From Arthrobacter sp. efr-133-R2A-120 (lineage in GTDB: Bacteria; Actinomycetota; Actinomycetes; Actinomycetales; Micrococcaceae), in assembly GCF_030209835.1 (NCBI RefSeq), contig NZ_JARVRF010000028.1, positions 1 to 64,000 of the forward strand: DNA of 64,000 nt, in the 5' to 3' direction. Below, one piece after another: positions 8,911-17,362 of the stretch (the first letter of the stretch is position 1; the number at the start of each line of letters is the position of its first letter). The translations under genes were made by a program, and so were the position numbers. The notes beneath the pieces were generated by a model. That model was not told where the DNA came from. It searched no databases and saw only the letters and a program-made list of their open reading frames with translations.

Positions 8911-9393
8911 TTAGGAAGCCAGAACTTCGTCGAGAACGCTTGCGGCCTTCTCTTCGTCGGTCTTCTCAGCCAATGCCAGTTCTGAAATCAGAATCTGACG
9001 GGCTTTGGCCAGCATTCGCTTTTCACCTGCGGAAAGGCCGCGATCGTGATCACGGCGCCAAAGATCGCGGACGACCTCTGCAACCTTGATGACGTCGCCG
9101 GAAGCAAGCTTCTCCAGGTTTGCCTTGTAGCGACGGGACCAGTTGGTGGGCTCTTCAGTGAACTCGGCACGGAGGACGTCAAATACGTGCTCCAAGCCTT
9201 CCTTACCCACTACGTCGCGAACCCCAACAAGGTCTACGTTTTCTGCTGGAACTTCAATGGTCAGATCACCCTGAGCCACCTTGAGCTTGAGATACATTTT
9301 CTCTTCGCCCTTGATAGTGCGCATCTTGATTTCTTCAATTTTTGCTGCACCGTGGTGAGGGTAAACTACTGTCTCGCCGACCTCAAAAACCAT
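8911..9393 (-). CDS. carD: CarD family transcription regulator
   Basis: 160 aa from the ATG at 9393 ([15 protein letters not shown]), the canonical CarD N-terminus. The first ~60 residues form the RNA-polymerase-binding Tudor-like domain and the rest is the helical DNA-binding part. CarD binds the RNA polymerase beta subunit and stabilises open complexes, mainly at rRNA promoters. An in-frame ATG at 9429 would add 12 residues absent from the family. Order and orientation with ispD-ispF-cysS-rlmB match Mycobacterium tuberculosis. It is closed by a clear terminator. Confidence 0.96.
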   Translation of the reverse strand: MVFEVGETVVYPHHGAAKIEEIKMRTIKGEEKMYLKLKVAQGDLTIEVPAENVDLVGVRDVVGKEGLEHVFDVLRAEFTEEPTNWSRRYKANLEKLASGDVIKVAEVVRDLWRRDHDRGLSAGEKRMLAKARQILISELALAEKTDEEKAASVLDEVLAS

Positions 9394-9673
9394 GTGGACT
9401 TTCCCCTTTCCCGCAGACCAGTTTATCACGCTTAAGGCATACGATTGGCACGGAAAGGGGTCCTGAGCCCTGTAAATACGCGGAAAATGGCCTTTTCAGC
9501 CCTCCGGCACCCCCTTGACGGGAGGGCATAAAAGTGCATTGGACACAGCGTTCCCGATGACGCTACTCCTTCTGGAGGGCCGCCACAATGGTGATCGGAA
9601 TCCTTGTTCCTGCTAGTTTGCCGATAGGCTATGCCTGAAAAGTGTTCCAATGACTCTTAGAGGAGTACGTGTC

Positions 9674-10267
9674 GTGCGCATTACTGCGATGAACCGTGTC
9701 CAGCGCGGCAAACTGGCGATGGCAGCGGCCGCCATCGGCATCAGTCTCTTGTCCGTGAGCGGCTGTGGCTACATCAACCCCCAGCAGACCAACGAGCAGT
9801 ATTCTCCGTCTGACGGCGTCAGGGATGACCTCGGTTCGCTCCAGCTGCGCAACATGCTCATCGTCTCCACGGATGCCAACAAGCCGGGACGCGTCATTGG
9901 TGCCGTGTTCAACACCTCCTCGAGCGATGCAACCCTGACCATCAGTGGTGCCGGCGGGTCACAGGTGACCATTCCGGTCAAGGCCAAGTCCCAGACCTAC
10001 CTCAACGAGAACACCGACCCCGCGATTCTGAGCACGAGCGGCGGAGCCCCGGGCTCCATGGTTTCCGTGACCATCAAGTCCGGCTCCGATTCCCGCACCG
10101 TGCAGTTCCCGGTCCTGGATGCTTCGTTGAAGGAATACGCGAAGTACCTCCCCACGGTTTCCGCTTCTCCGAGCCCCTCGGTCAGCGGTTCCGCCACCCC
10201 GGGCGGCAGCGCGACCTCGGGCACCAGCGCGACCCAGACCCCGACGCCGAGCGCCACCGGCCACTAG
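9674..10267 (+). CDS. putative lipoprotein, LpqE-like position
   Basis: About 197 aa. A lipoprotein signal peptide ends in LSVSGC (lipobox; Cys near residue 33). A ~110-aa beta-rich domain of unknown function follows, then a Ser/Thr/Pro/Gly-rich low-complexity tail of ~40 aa. The start is the GTG at 9674 with AGAGGAG at 9658-9665; the earlier ATG at 9650 has no ribosome site. It is divergent from carD, the same place held by lpqE in mycobacteria; that is a positional analogy, not shown homology. Exported and membrane-anchored by prediction. Confidence 0.75.
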   Translation: MRITAMNRVQRGKLAMAAAAIGISLLSVSGCGYINPQQTNEQYSPSDGVRDDLGSLQLRNMLIVSTDANKPGRVIGAVFNTSSSDATLTISGAGGSQVTIPVKAKSQTYLNENTDPAILSTSGGAPGSMVSVTIKSGSDSRTVQFPVLDASLKEYAKYLPTVSASPSPSVSGSATPGGSATSGTSATQTPTPSATGH

Positions 10268-10321
10268 CCGGCCAGCGAGCTGCGCCGCTCGGGTCTGCAA
10301 CAGATCCGGCTCCACGAACGC

Positions 10322-10359
10322 AAAAGGAAGGGCCCCCACCACGGGAGCCCTTCCTTTTG
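10322..10359. terminator. bidirectional terminator
   Basis: AAAAGGAAGGGC pairs with GCCCTTCCTTTT around a 13-nt loop; the A-run and T-run allow function in both directions, for the lipoprotein gene and for regX3. Confidence 0.85.
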
Positions 10360-10419
10360 CTATGTTGCTCTCCGTTCGCCTTACGCGGCCGTTCCGGACC
10401 CCGCCGGCCCCACGGGTTC

Positions 10420-11100
10420 CTACGGCTCGAACTTGTAGCCCAGGCCGCGCACTGTCACGAGGTAGCGGGGCACCGAAGGGTCAGGCTCGATCTTGCTGCG
10501 CAAACGCTTCACATGGACATCCAAGGTCTTGGTGTCGCCCACGTAGTCGGAGCCCCAGACGCGGTCGATCAACTGCCCGCGGGTGAGCACGCGGCCCGAA
10601 TTGCGAAGGAGCATCTCGAGGAGTTCGAACTCCTTCAGCGGAAGAGACACCTGTTCGCCGTTGACGCTCACCACATGCCGCTCGATGTCCATCCTGACGG
10701 GGCCGGCCTGCACGGTAGACGTGATGAGTTCCTCCGGCTCGCCTTGCCGCCGCAGCACGGCACGAACGCGCGCCACGAGTTCCCGGGAGGAGTACGGCTT
10801 GGTGACGTAGTCGTCCGCGCCAAGCTCCAGGCCAACCACCTTGTCGATTTCGGAGTCCTTGGCCGTCAGCATGATGACCGGTACGCTGGAGCGCTGGCGC
10901 AATTGCCGGCAAACCTCGGTGCCAGGGGTCCCCGGAAGCTGCAGGTCCAGCAGCACAAGGTCGGCCCCGTTCCGGTCGAACTCCACCAAGGCGTCACTGC
11001 CGTTGTCCACAACCTGGACATCGAAGCCTTCCTTGCCCAATAGGTAGGAAAGAGGGTCGCTGAAGGACTCTTCGTCCTCCACGATCAGAATCCTGCTCAA
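10420..11100 (-). CDS. regX3: two-component response regulator RegX3 (OmpR family)
   Basis: 226 aa. Receiver domain (residues 1-115) with acidic pocket VEDEE, phospho-acceptor Asp in LVLLDLQLPG and Lys in YVTKPYS; then an OmpR-type winged helix (about 125-226) ending GLGYKFEP. Its start overlaps the senX3 stop by 4 nt, so the pair is co-expressed. Together with SenX3 it is the phosphate-limitation system of actinobacteria. Neighbours phoU and gpmA fit the senX3-regX3 context known from mycobacteria. Confidence 0.95.
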   Translation of the reverse strand: MSRILIVEDEESFSDPLSYLLGKEGFDVQVVDNGSDALVEFDRNGADLVLLDLQLPGTPGTEVCRQLRQRSSVPVIMLTAKDSEIDKVVGLELGADDYVTKPYSSRELVARVRAVLRRQGEPEELITSTVQAGPVRMDIERHVVSVNGEQVSLPLKEFELLEMLLRNSGRVLTRGQLIDRVWGSDYVGDTKTLDVHVKRLRSKIEPDPSVPRYLVTVRGLGYKFEP

Positions 11101-12308
11101 GCGCCAGCTCCTTGCTCTAGGGCGCGCACAGCGCCCGTCGTTTGAATCACGCTTCGGGGCTTCGCCCCGGCGTCGTCCTCCTGGCCTTCCATTTCCGGAA
11201 GGCGGATGGTGAAAGTAGAACCTTGGCCGGGCTGCGACCAGACGGTGACTTCGCCGCCGTGGTTGGACACCACGTGCTTGACGATACTCAGGCCCAAGCC
11301 TGTTCCCCCGGTCTGCCTGGACCTCGCCGCATCCACGCGGTAGAAGCGTTCGAAGATGCGTTCCTGGTCCTCGGGGCTGAGACCCTCGCCCTGGTCCGTG
11401 ACGGAAATGGCCACCACGCCCTCCTTGGCGCGGACCCCCACTCCCACGCGGGTGTTCTCCGGCGAATAACGGATGGCGTTGTCGATCAGGTTCCGCAAGG
11501 CGGTCACCAACAAGTCCTGGTCACCGAACACCATTGTTTCCGAGCGGCCGCCGACCACGATCTTGATGTTCTTGAGTTCGGCCGGGAGCTGCGAACGATC
11601 CACGGCTTCGGCGATCACCGTATTGATATCCACGGTGTGCCCTTGCTGTGCCACGTTCGCGCCCTGAAGCCGGGACAGCTCAATGATGTCCTGCACCAGC
11701 GCGGCGAGCCGTGTGGATTCCTTGTGCATGCGCTTGGCGAAGCGGCGCACGGCTTCTTCGTCGTCCGGGCTTGCCTCGAGCGCCTCGGCCAGCAGGGAGA
11801 TGGCACCCACCGGCGTCTTGAGTTCGTGCGATACGTTGGCCACGAAGTCGTTGCGGATCTCTTCGGTGCGCGTGATTTCGGTGCGGTCATCGGCCAGGAG
11901 GACGATATATTCCCATCCGAGCATGGCTGCCCGCACCTGCACCACAATGGTTCCCTTGCCAAGGGGACCGCGGGGCAACTCGAAAGTCTCCTCCAGGATC
12001 ACGCCGTCGCGCCGCACCTTTGCGGTCATGTCCAGCAACTGCTTGTGGACCACCGTGTGGCCCCGCACGAGGCCGTACGCATAGGCCGCGGGACTGGCCC
12101 GGACGACGCCGTCGATCGCGTCCACCACGACGAAAGCGCGCCCGACGACGGACAGCACCTCCGCGGCTCCCTCCGGAAGCAGCGGCTCGGTGACGTCCAG
12201 GTCCACGATCTTCCGCTGCCGTTCACTGAGCCTGAAAGCGAGCACGCCAAAGACGCCGCACGACAGGCCGACTAGACCTGCGATGACACCGATGAGCACT
12301 GGATCCAC
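11097..12308 (-). CDS. senX3: sensor histidine kinase SenX3
   Basis: 403 aa. One N-terminal membrane helix (residues 3-25), a PAS-like region, then HisKA with NVSHELKTPVGAISLL (phospho-accepting His) and an HATPase domain with LIDNAIRYSPE (N box) and GTGLGLSIVKHVV (G box). A single membrane span without an extracellular domain fits SenX3, which senses phosphate through PhoU and the Pst transporter. The GTG at 12308 follows a TAAGCT box by 6 nt with no Shine-Dalgarno sequence. It overlaps regX3 by 4 nt. Confidence 0.94.
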   Translation of the reverse strand: MDPVLIGVIAGLVGLSCGVFGVLAFRLSERQRKIVDLDVTEPLLPEGAAEVLSVVGRAFVVVDAIDGVVRASPAAYAYGLVRGHTVVHKQLLDMTAKVRRDGVILEETFELPRGPLGKGTIVVQVRAAMLGWEYIVLLADDRTEITRTEEIRNDFVANVSHELKTPVGAISLLAEALEASPDDEEAVRRFAKRMHKESTRLAALVQDIIELSRLQGANVAQQGHTVDINTVIAEAVDRSQLPAELKNIKIVVGGRSETMVFGDQDLLVTALRNLIDNAIRYSPENTRVGVGVRAKEGVVAISVTDQGEGLSPEDQERIFERFYRVDAARSRQTGGTGLGLSIVKHVVSNHGGEVTVWSQPGQGSTFTIRLPEMEGQEDDAGAKPRSVIQTTGAVRALEQGAGA

Positions 12309-12314
12309 GGATCT

Positions 12315-12320
12315 AGCTTA
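12315..12320 (-). promoter_or_regulatory. putative -10 box of senX3-regX3 (leaderless)
   Basis: TAAGCT on the minus strand, 6 nt before the GTG at 12308. The Pho-box array lies 48-91 bp upstream of it. Confidence 0.45.
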
Positions 12321-12367
12321 TGCGCTCAAAACACTGCAAAATATGGAACGGTCACCAAACGGCCCCG

Positions 12368-12411
12368 GTTCAGCTAACGTTCACCTAAAGGTGCGCAATC
12401 GTTCATTGACC
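12368..12411. promoter_or_regulatory. Pho-box-like array in the senX3/phoU divergent region
   Basis: GTTCAGCTAAC (12368-12378) is followed directly by GTTCACCTAAA (12379-12389), and after one degenerate unit by GTTCATTGACC (12401-12411). All start on an exact 11-bp phase. GTTCACC direct repeats of 11 bp are the known PhoP/RegX3 target form in actinobacteria, so autoregulation of senX3-regX3 and control of phoU are inferred. Confidence 0.7.
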
Positions 12412-12506
12412 ACTGCCACCCTTACTAGTTGGACCGTAGTTAGCTGTGATGATTTTCCGCGCCGTCAGAGGGGTGCGGAGGAGATTTCCAAGGAGAGGAC
12501 GCCACC

Positions 12507-13160
12507 GTGCGCAAGGTTTTTCAGGAGGAGCTCATCCAGGTCGGTGAGGACCTCATCGAGATCTCAAAACTGGTCACAGAGGCGATCCAGAACGCGACCA
12601 CCGCATTCGAAGGTGCCGACGTTGATCTTGCCCAGGATGTCATTGCTGCCGATGCCCGCATCGATTTCCTGCAGAACGGACTCGACGAACGGGCCATCGA
12701 CATCCTGGCCCTCCAGGGCCCCGTGGCAAGCGATCTCCGGATGATTGTCGGCTCCCTGCGGATGAGCGCATCCCTGGAGCGCATGGGTGACCTCGCCCGG
12801 CACGTGGCCCAACTGGCCCGTTTGCGCTACCCGGCCACGGTCATCCCGGAGCAGCTGACAGCAACGTTCAAGGACATGGCCCGCCTCGACCTCGAAATCA
12901 TCCAGAAGGTCACCCTGCTCTTGGAGTCGCGTGACTTGGAAGTCGCCCGGGACATCCTCAAGCTCAACATCCGGGTGGACGATCTGCACTTGAGCGTCTT
13001 CAGGGCAATCGCAGATCCCGCCTGGGCCGAGACTGCGGCCACCACGGTGGATGTGGCGCTTGCCAGCCGATACTTCGAGCGTTTCGCGGACCACGGCGTC
13101 TCCGTTGCCCGCAAAGTGACCTACCTGGTCACCGGTGAATGGCAGCCAGAAGGCTTCTAG
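12507..13160 (+). CDS. phoU: phosphate transport regulator PhoU
   Basis: 217 aa, full-length PhoU: two three-helix bundles with the metal-binding repeats (MGDLARHVAQLARLR in the first half, ASRYFERFADHGVSVA in the second). PhoU links the phosphate transporter to the sensor kinase and damps the phosphate-starvation response. The start is a GTG at 12507 preceded by GGAGAGG. It is divergent from senX3-regX3 across a Pho-box-like array. No pst genes are in the window. Confidence 0.95.
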   Translation: MRKVFQEELIQVGEDLIEISKLVTEAIQNATTAFEGADVDLAQDVIAADARIDFLQNGLDERAIDILALQGPVASDLRMIVGSLRMSASLERMGDLARHVAQLARLRYPATVIPEQLTATFKDMARLDLEIIQKVTLLLESRDLEVARDILKLNIRVDDLHLSVFRAIADPAWAETAATTVDVALASRYFERFADHGVSVARKVTYLVTGEWQPEGF

Positions 13161-13175
13161 CCGGGCTTAATAAAC

Positions 13176-13223
13176 AACGACGGCGGCCGGCCCACCTTGC
13201 GAGGTGGGCCGGCCGCCGTCGTT
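13176..13223. terminator. strong bidirectional terminator between phoU and gpmA
   Basis: A 21-bp perfect GC-rich stem (AACGACGGCGGCC... and its mirror ending GTCGTT) with a 6-nt loop lies between two convergent genes. Confidence 0.85.
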
Positions 13224-13234
13224 CTCTCAGAGAC

Positions 13235-13981
13235 TTATTTCTTGCCTTGTGCTGCTACAGCCTTGATGGACTCTGCTGCAGCTTCGGGATCGAGGTAGGT
13301 TCCGCCGGGGTTGATCGGCTGGAAGTTCTCGTCCAGGTCGTAGACCAGCGGGATGCCTGTGGGGATGTTCAGGCCGGTTATGTCTTCGTCGCTGATGCCG
13401 TCGAGGTGCTTGACGAGGGCGCGCAGGGAGTTGCCGTGGGCCGTGACCAGGACCGTCTTGCCTGCTTTGAGGTCTTCCTTGATGTCGGACTCCCAGTACG
13501 GCAGGAGACGCACGAGGACGTCCTTGAGGCACTCGGTGCGAGGCAGGGCGTCGCCGAGGCCTGCGTAGCGCACGTCGTTCACCTGGGAGAACTCGCTGTC
13601 ATCGGAAAGGGCAGGCGGCGGGGTGTCGTAGCTGCGGCGCCATTCCATGAACTGCGCTTCACCGAACTCGGCGAGCGTCTGGGCCTTGTCCTTGCCCTGC
13701 AAGGCTCCGTAGTGGCGCTCGTTGAGGCGCCAGTCACGCTTGACCGGGATCCAGCCGCGGTCAGCCTTGTCCAGGGAGATGTTCGCGGTGTTGATGGCCC
13801 GCTTGAGGAGGGACGTGTACAGGATGTCCGGGAGAACGTTGTTCTCGACCAGTAGCTCTCCACCGCGCGCTGCTTCCTCGCGGCCTTGGTCGTTCAGGTC
13901 GACGTCCACCCAGCCGGTGAACAGGTTCTTGGCGTTCCAGTCGCTGTGGCCGTGGCGCAGCAGAATCAGCTTGTAAGTCAT
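13235..13981 (-). CDS. gpmA: 2,3-bisphosphoglycerate-dependent phosphoglycerate mutase
   Basis: 248 aa. [12 protein letters not shown] holds the phospho-accepting His (RHG motif) close to the N-terminus; [20 protein letters not shown] residues and [11 protein letters not shown] complete the active site. It interconverts 3- and 2-phosphoglycerate in glycolysis and gluconeogenesis. I chose ATG 13981 (MTYKLILL) over ATG 13990 because TAGGAT lies exactly 7 nt upstream, as for other leaderless genes here. Note Asp in HGHSDWN where many homologues have Glu. Confidence 0.95.
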   Translation of the reverse strand: MTYKLILLRHGHSDWNAKNLFTGWVDVDLNDQGREEAARGGELLVENNVLPDILYTSLLKRAINTANISLDKADRGWIPVKRDWRLNERHYGALQGKDKAQTLAEFGEAQFMEWRRSYDTPPPALSDDSEFSQVNDVRYAGLGDALPRTECLKDVLVRLLPYWESDIKEDLKAGKTVLVTAHGNSLRALVKHLDGISDEDITGLNIPTGIPLVYDLDENFQPINPGGTYLDPEAAAESIKAVAAQGKK

Positions 13982-13988
13982 GGTTTTC

Positions 13989-13994
13989 ATCCTA
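13989..13994 (-). promoter_or_regulatory. putative -10 box of gpmA (leaderless)
   Basis: TAGGAT on the minus strand, 7 nt before the ATG at 13981. Confidence 0.45.
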
Positions 13995-14034
13995 AGCGAT
14001 CAGGCCCTGCCGCTGCCGGGCGTTACGCCCCCCG

Positions 14035-14097
14035 CAACGCGGGGTCACTTAGCGCCGGTGTTTGCGCCTCGGATGGGCCGTAAGTGACCCCGCGTTG
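14035..14097. repeat. family B intergenic palindrome, copy 1
   Basis: Arms CAACGCGGGGTCACTTA (14035-14051) and TAAGTGACCCCGCGTTG (14081-14097), perfect over 17 bp. The right arm extends as ATGGGCCG, matching copy 2 at 25338-25400. Its right end abuts the GGAGG at 14097-14101 in front of the next gene. Confidence 0.85.
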
Positions 14098-14114
14098 GAG
14101 GATAAAGTTGGACG

Positions 14115-14927
14115 GTGGTGCAAAAAGCGGAGCGGGTGCAGGGAAGACGCGGCAAACCCGTCGGCAACATCACCAGGGGCACCACCAATCCCAACCGCAT
14201 GCGCCGCCTGGATCGCTGGTTGGCGGGCCCGCAGGGATGGCGGCTGCGCTCCGCCGTCGACCCCTTGGTAGTGGACCTCGGCTACGGCGCTTCCCCGGCC
14301 ACCGCCGTCGAACTCTTCGAAAGGCTGCAGGCCGTCCGTCCGGACGTCCGCGTGTGCGGGATCGAGATCGAACCCGAGCGCGTCCGGATCGCGAAATCCT
14401 TGGAGAGGCCCGGGCTCAGCTTCCATGTGGGCGGTTTCGAGGTTCCTGTTCCAGGCAATCCCGTGTTGGTGCGGGCCTTCAACGTGCTGCGGCAATACGA
14501 GGAATCGGATGTGGCCGGGATCTGGGCGCTCGTGCAGTCGCGGTTGGCACCGCAAGGATTGTTCATCGACGGCACGTGCGACGAAATCGGCCGAAGGGTG
14601 ACGTGGGTTGCGTTGGATCCGAACGGACCGTTGAGCCTGAGCTTGTCCATGCGGTTCGGCAGTTTCGAACTGCCCTCCGACGTGGCCGAACGCCTCCCGA
14701 AGGCACTCATCCACCGCAACATCCCCGGAGAACGCATTCATGCTTTCCTGAATGCTCTGGACCAGGCCTGGTTGGAGGCCGCGCCGCTTGCGTCCTTTGG
14801 CAGGAGGCAGCGGTGGACCGCCATGTGCCAATCAATGCGCGACGCCGGTTGGCCGCTTCAGGACGGAACGTCGCGCTGGCGCTTGGGTGAACTTACTGTC
14901 GACTGGTCAGCGGTGGCTCCGGCCTAG
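14115..14927 (+). CDS. SAM-dependent methyltransferase-like protein
   Basis: 270 aa. Residues ~55-63 (VVDLGYGAS) are a Rossmann motif I of class I methyltransferases, and GIEIEPERV (about 82-90) gives the acidic residue that binds the SAM ribose. The rest has no recognised substrate domain; an Arg/Lys-rich N-terminus (about 40 aa) precedes the fold. Two tandem GTG codons (14115, 14118) are the possible starts, with GGAGG at 14097-14101, unusually far (13 nt). The gene sits between two palindromic repeats, is alone in its orientation, and its substrate is unknown. Confidence 0.7.
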   Translation: MVQKAERVQGRRGKPVGNITRGTTNPNRMRRLDRWLAGPQGWRLRSAVDPLVVDLGYGASPATAVELFERLQAVRPDVRVCGIEIEPERVRIAKSLERPGLSFHVGGFEVPVPGNPVLVRAFNVLRQYEESDVAGIWALVQSRLAPQGLFIDGTCDEIGRRVTWVALDPNGPLSLSLSMRFGSFELPSDVAERLPKALIHRNIPGERIHAFLNALDQAWLEAAPLASFGRRQRWTAMCQSMRDAGWPLQDGTSRWRLGELTVDWSAVAPA

Positions 14928-14939
14928 CTAACCTGGGCC

Positions 14940-14993
14940 CACGCCGGCAGGGTTCCCTGAGCGAGCTTGCGAGCTTAGGGGGAGCCGGTGGGG
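14940..14993. repeat. family G intergenic repeat, copy 2
   Basis: Begins CACGCCGGCAGGGTTCC, contains GAGCTTGCGAG and ends GGGAGCCGGTGGGG. It fills the space between two convergent genes. Confidence 0.6.
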
Positions 14994-14994
14994 C

Positions 14995-15333
14995 TCACCA
15001 AGGACCGTACGGCCCCTGGTTGCGGCCACTGTTGCCGATTTCCTTCACCGCGGGACGGACGTCCGCCAAGTAGACGCACGCCGCGGTCACGGCGGCGATG
15101 CCAAAGATGCCAAAGCCCCCGCCGCCACCGAGGACGGAAAGGCCGCCGATCACCGCGGCGACGCCGGTCAGGGCCAGCCAGAAGGTCTTGGTGCGCTTGG
15201 ATGCGGCTTCAAAGGACGAGGGTTTGTGGCGCAGGCAATCGACCAGCGCCCACAGCTCCAATGCGAAGGCAACCAGTCCCAGAATGAACCAAATCCCATT
15301 CTGGATGTATGAAATCAAAATTTTTCCGTCCAC
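14995..15333 (-). CDS. DUF2516 family membrane protein
   Basis: About 112 aa. Three hydrophobic segments are visible: IWFILGLVAFALELWALVD, FWLALTGVAAVIGGLSVL, and GIFGIAAVTAACVYLADV, with a polar C-terminal tail ending GPYGPW. This matches the actinobacterial DUF2516 family of small membrane proteins without known function. I prefer the GTG at 15333, because TAGGCT sits 7 nt upstream; a TTG at 15354 would overlap the metB end and lacks signals. It follows metB by about 10 nt on the same strand. Confidence 0.75.
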   Translation of the reverse strand: MDGKILISYIQNGIWFILGLVAFALELWALVDCLRHKPSSFEAASKRTKTFWLALTGVAAVIGGLSVLGGGGGFGIFGIAAVTAACVYLADVRPAVKEIGNSGRNQGPYGPW

Positions 15334-15340
15334 GTCCTCA

Positions 15341-15346
15341 AGCCTA
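15341..15346 (-). promoter_or_regulatory. putative -10 box of the DUF2516 gene
   Basis: TAGGCT on the minus strand followed by 7 nt and GTG (15333). It lies within the end of metB. Confidence 0.4.
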
Positions 15347-16528
15347 GCGGTCAAGCGACTTGAGTGCTTGCTCTAAATCGGCCCAGAGGTCTTCGACGTT
15401 CTCGATGCCTACGCTCATCCTGACCAGGTTGTCTGGCACGCTGAGCGGCTCGGCGGTGTGCCGGCGTCGGCGTTCGATGAGGGATTCGACCCCACCCAGC
15501 GACGTCGCGGGGATCCACAACTGCAGTGCACGAACGAGTTGATCCGCTGCTTCGGCACCGCTGCGGGTTCCGTCCCCGGCCAGTTGGATGCACAGGATCG
15601 AACCGAAGCCCTTCATCTGGGACTTGGCCCGTTCGTGGCCGGGGTCGTTGGGCAGTCCCGGGAAACGTACGGATTCGACACGCGGGTGGGTGCTCAGCCG
15701 CTCGGCCAACGTTGCGGCAGAAGCTTGCGAGCGCTCGATCCGGAGTGCCAGCGTGCGCAGTCCGCGGAGCGCGAGCCAGGCCTCGAAAGGACCCGCGATG
15801 CCGCCGTGGATGATGCGGTGGTGGAGGAGTTCCGCGCGCAGTTCCGGATTGGATGTCACCAAGGCGCCGAGTACGACGTCGGAGTGGCCGGCCAGGTATT
15901 TGGTCACCGAATGGAGCACGACGTCGGAGCCCAGGCTGAGGGGCTGCTGGACGAGCGGCGTGGAGAAGGTGTTGTCCGTGACCACGATGGCGCCGGCCTC
16001 ACGGGCAGCGGTGGTCAGGGCCCGGACGTCGGCAATGCCGAGCATCGGGTTGGTGGGGCTTTCAATCCACAGCATGTTGGCGGGCTTTCCCTCCGCGGGG
16101 GCGAGCTGTGCCTTGACGGCGTCGGTGTCCGCGATGTCGACGGTCCGCAATTCAAGGATGCCCTTGGCCGCGAGTTCGGTGGCCATGACGAGCGATCCTG
16201 CGTAGCTGTGCGTCGGCATGACGAGGACTCCCCCGGCCGGCACGAGCGACAACGCGGAACTCACTGCGGCCAGGCCCGAGGCATAAAGCAGGCCGGGGAG
16301 CTCGGCGCCCTCCAGTTGGGCCAGCGCTTCTTCGAACGGATTCCACGTGGGGTTCGCATAGCGCCCGTAGCCGCGGTCGCCGTCGCTCAGTGCTCCTGTG
16401 CCGAAATACGTGGAGGACAGAACGATCGGCGGGTTGACGGGCTGGTCATGGCTTCGTTCGGGACGGCCTGCCGCCACCACCACAGTGTCAGGGGACAGAT
16501 CTGCGGCATGTTCTCGGGAAAGACTCAT
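15344..16528 (-). CDS. cystathionine gamma-synthase / trans-sulfuration PLP enzyme
   Basis: 394 aa, Cys/Met metabolism PLP family. The PLP lysine lies in SVTKYLAGHSD (about residue 210); the family Asp is in VVTDNTFSTPL, and SLGGVESLIERR near the C-terminus is typical. Members with this motif set act as cystathionine gamma-synthase (MetB), gamma-lyase or related enzymes; sequence alone does not separate them. The ATG at 16528 has TAGGCT 6 nt upstream, and the GGAG in the spacer could also serve as ribosome site. It is divergent from tmk. Confidence 0.88.
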   Translation of the reverse strand: MSLSREHAADLSPDTVVVAAGRPERSHDQPVNPPIVLSSTYFGTGALSDGDRGYGRYANPTWNPFEEALAQLEGAELPGLLYASGLAAVSSALSLVPAGGVLVMPTHSYAGSLVMATELAAKGILELRTVDIADTDAVKAQLAPAEGKPANMLWIESPTNPMLGIADVRALTTAAREAGAIVVTDNTFSTPLVQQPLSLGSDVVLHSVTKYLAGHSDVVLGALVTSNPELRAELLHHRIIHGGIAGPFEAWLALRGLRTLALRIERSQASAATLAERLSTHPRVESVRFPGLPNDPGHERAKSQMKGFGSILCIQLAGDGTRSGAEAADQLVRALQLWIPATSLGGVESLIERRRRHTAEPLSVPDNLVRMSVGIENVEDLWADLEQALKSLDR

Positions 16529-16534
16529 TGCTCC

Positions 16535-16540
16535 AGCCTA
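16535..16540 (-). promoter_or_regulatory. putative -10 box of the cystathionine synthase gene
   Basis: TAGGCT on the minus strand, 6 nt before the ATG at 16528. Confidence 0.4.
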
Positions 16541-16668
16541 CGGCGCAGGGAGCGGGCGCTGGAAAGCTGTTACGGCTGAACCTCATACCCCTGAACTGCT
16601 GCAGGCGGCAGGGTGCGTCCCTCGCGCGCGGACATGCGCCGTCGTCGGGCACGGTCAGTGTTCCTCTG

Positions 16669-16674
16669 TACGCT
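16669..16674 (+). promoter_or_regulatory. putative -10 box of tmk-holB (leaderless)
   Basis: TACGCT, 7 nt, then GTG at 16682. No Shine-Dalgarno sequence is present. Confidence 0.45.
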
Positions 16675-16681
16675 TAGATCC

Positions 16682-17362
16682 GTGACTACGCAGCGCCTCA
16701 AGCAGGACCAGAGCCCCATGCCGGACCAGCGCCCAGGACTCTTCATCGCCTTCGAGGGCGGGGACGGGGCCGGCAAGTCCACGCAGGCCGCCCGCTTGGC
16801 TGAGGCGCTCGAGTTGCTCGGCTTTTCCGTGCTGCGCACCCGAGAGCCCGGGGGCACCCCGATCGGCGAAAAGCTGCGCTCCCTCGTGCTGGACCACGGC
16901 CACGGCACTATCGATCCCCGGACCGAGGCCCTCATGTTCGCCGCATCCCGGGCCGCCCACGCAAGCCAAGTCATCCGCCCGGCCCTGGCACAGGGTTCAG
17001 TGGTGATCACGGACCGCTATATAGATTCCTCCGTCGCCTACCAGGGTGCTGGCAGGGACCTCGGGACCGTGGATGTCAGGCGGCTCAACGAATGGGCCAC
17101 CGAAGGCCTCGAGCCGGACCTGACGGTACTTCTCGACGTCCACCCCGGCGATGGCCGGGACCGCAGAACTGCCGGAGACGTTGCCGAGGACCGGCTCGAG
17201 TCGGAACCGGACGATTTCCACGCCCGGATCCGTGCGGCGTTCCTGGAGCTGGCCGAGGCCCGCCCGGAGACGTACCTCGTGCTGCCCGCCCAGGACGCCA
17301 TCGAGGACCTCGCAGCCCAGATCCTCGGGCGCGTGCGGGACTTGCTCGGGAGCCGGACATGA
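16682..17362 (+). CDS. tmk: thymidylate kinase
   Basis: 226 aa from the GTG at 16682. P-loop FEGGDGAGKSTQ, the DR motif TDRYIDSSVAYQGAGR, and a LID region around RRTAGDVAEDRLE identify dTMP kinase, which makes dTDP for DNA synthesis. A later ATG at 16718 (MPDQRPGLF) is also possible, but the GTG has a leaderless promoter pattern. The stop overlaps the holB start (ATGA), so the two are translated together; tmk-holB is a common pairing. Confidence 0.95.
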   Translation: MTTQRLKQDQSPMPDQRPGLFIAFEGGDGAGKSTQAARLAEALELLGFSVLRTREPGGTPIGEKLRSLVLDHGHGTIDPRTEALMFAASRAAHASQVIRPALAQGSVVITDRYIDSSVAYQGAGRDLGTVDVRRLNEWATEGLEPDLTVLLDVHPGDGRDRRTAGDVAEDRLESEPDDFHARIRAAFLELAEARPETYLVLPAQDAIEDLAAQILGRVRDLLGSRT

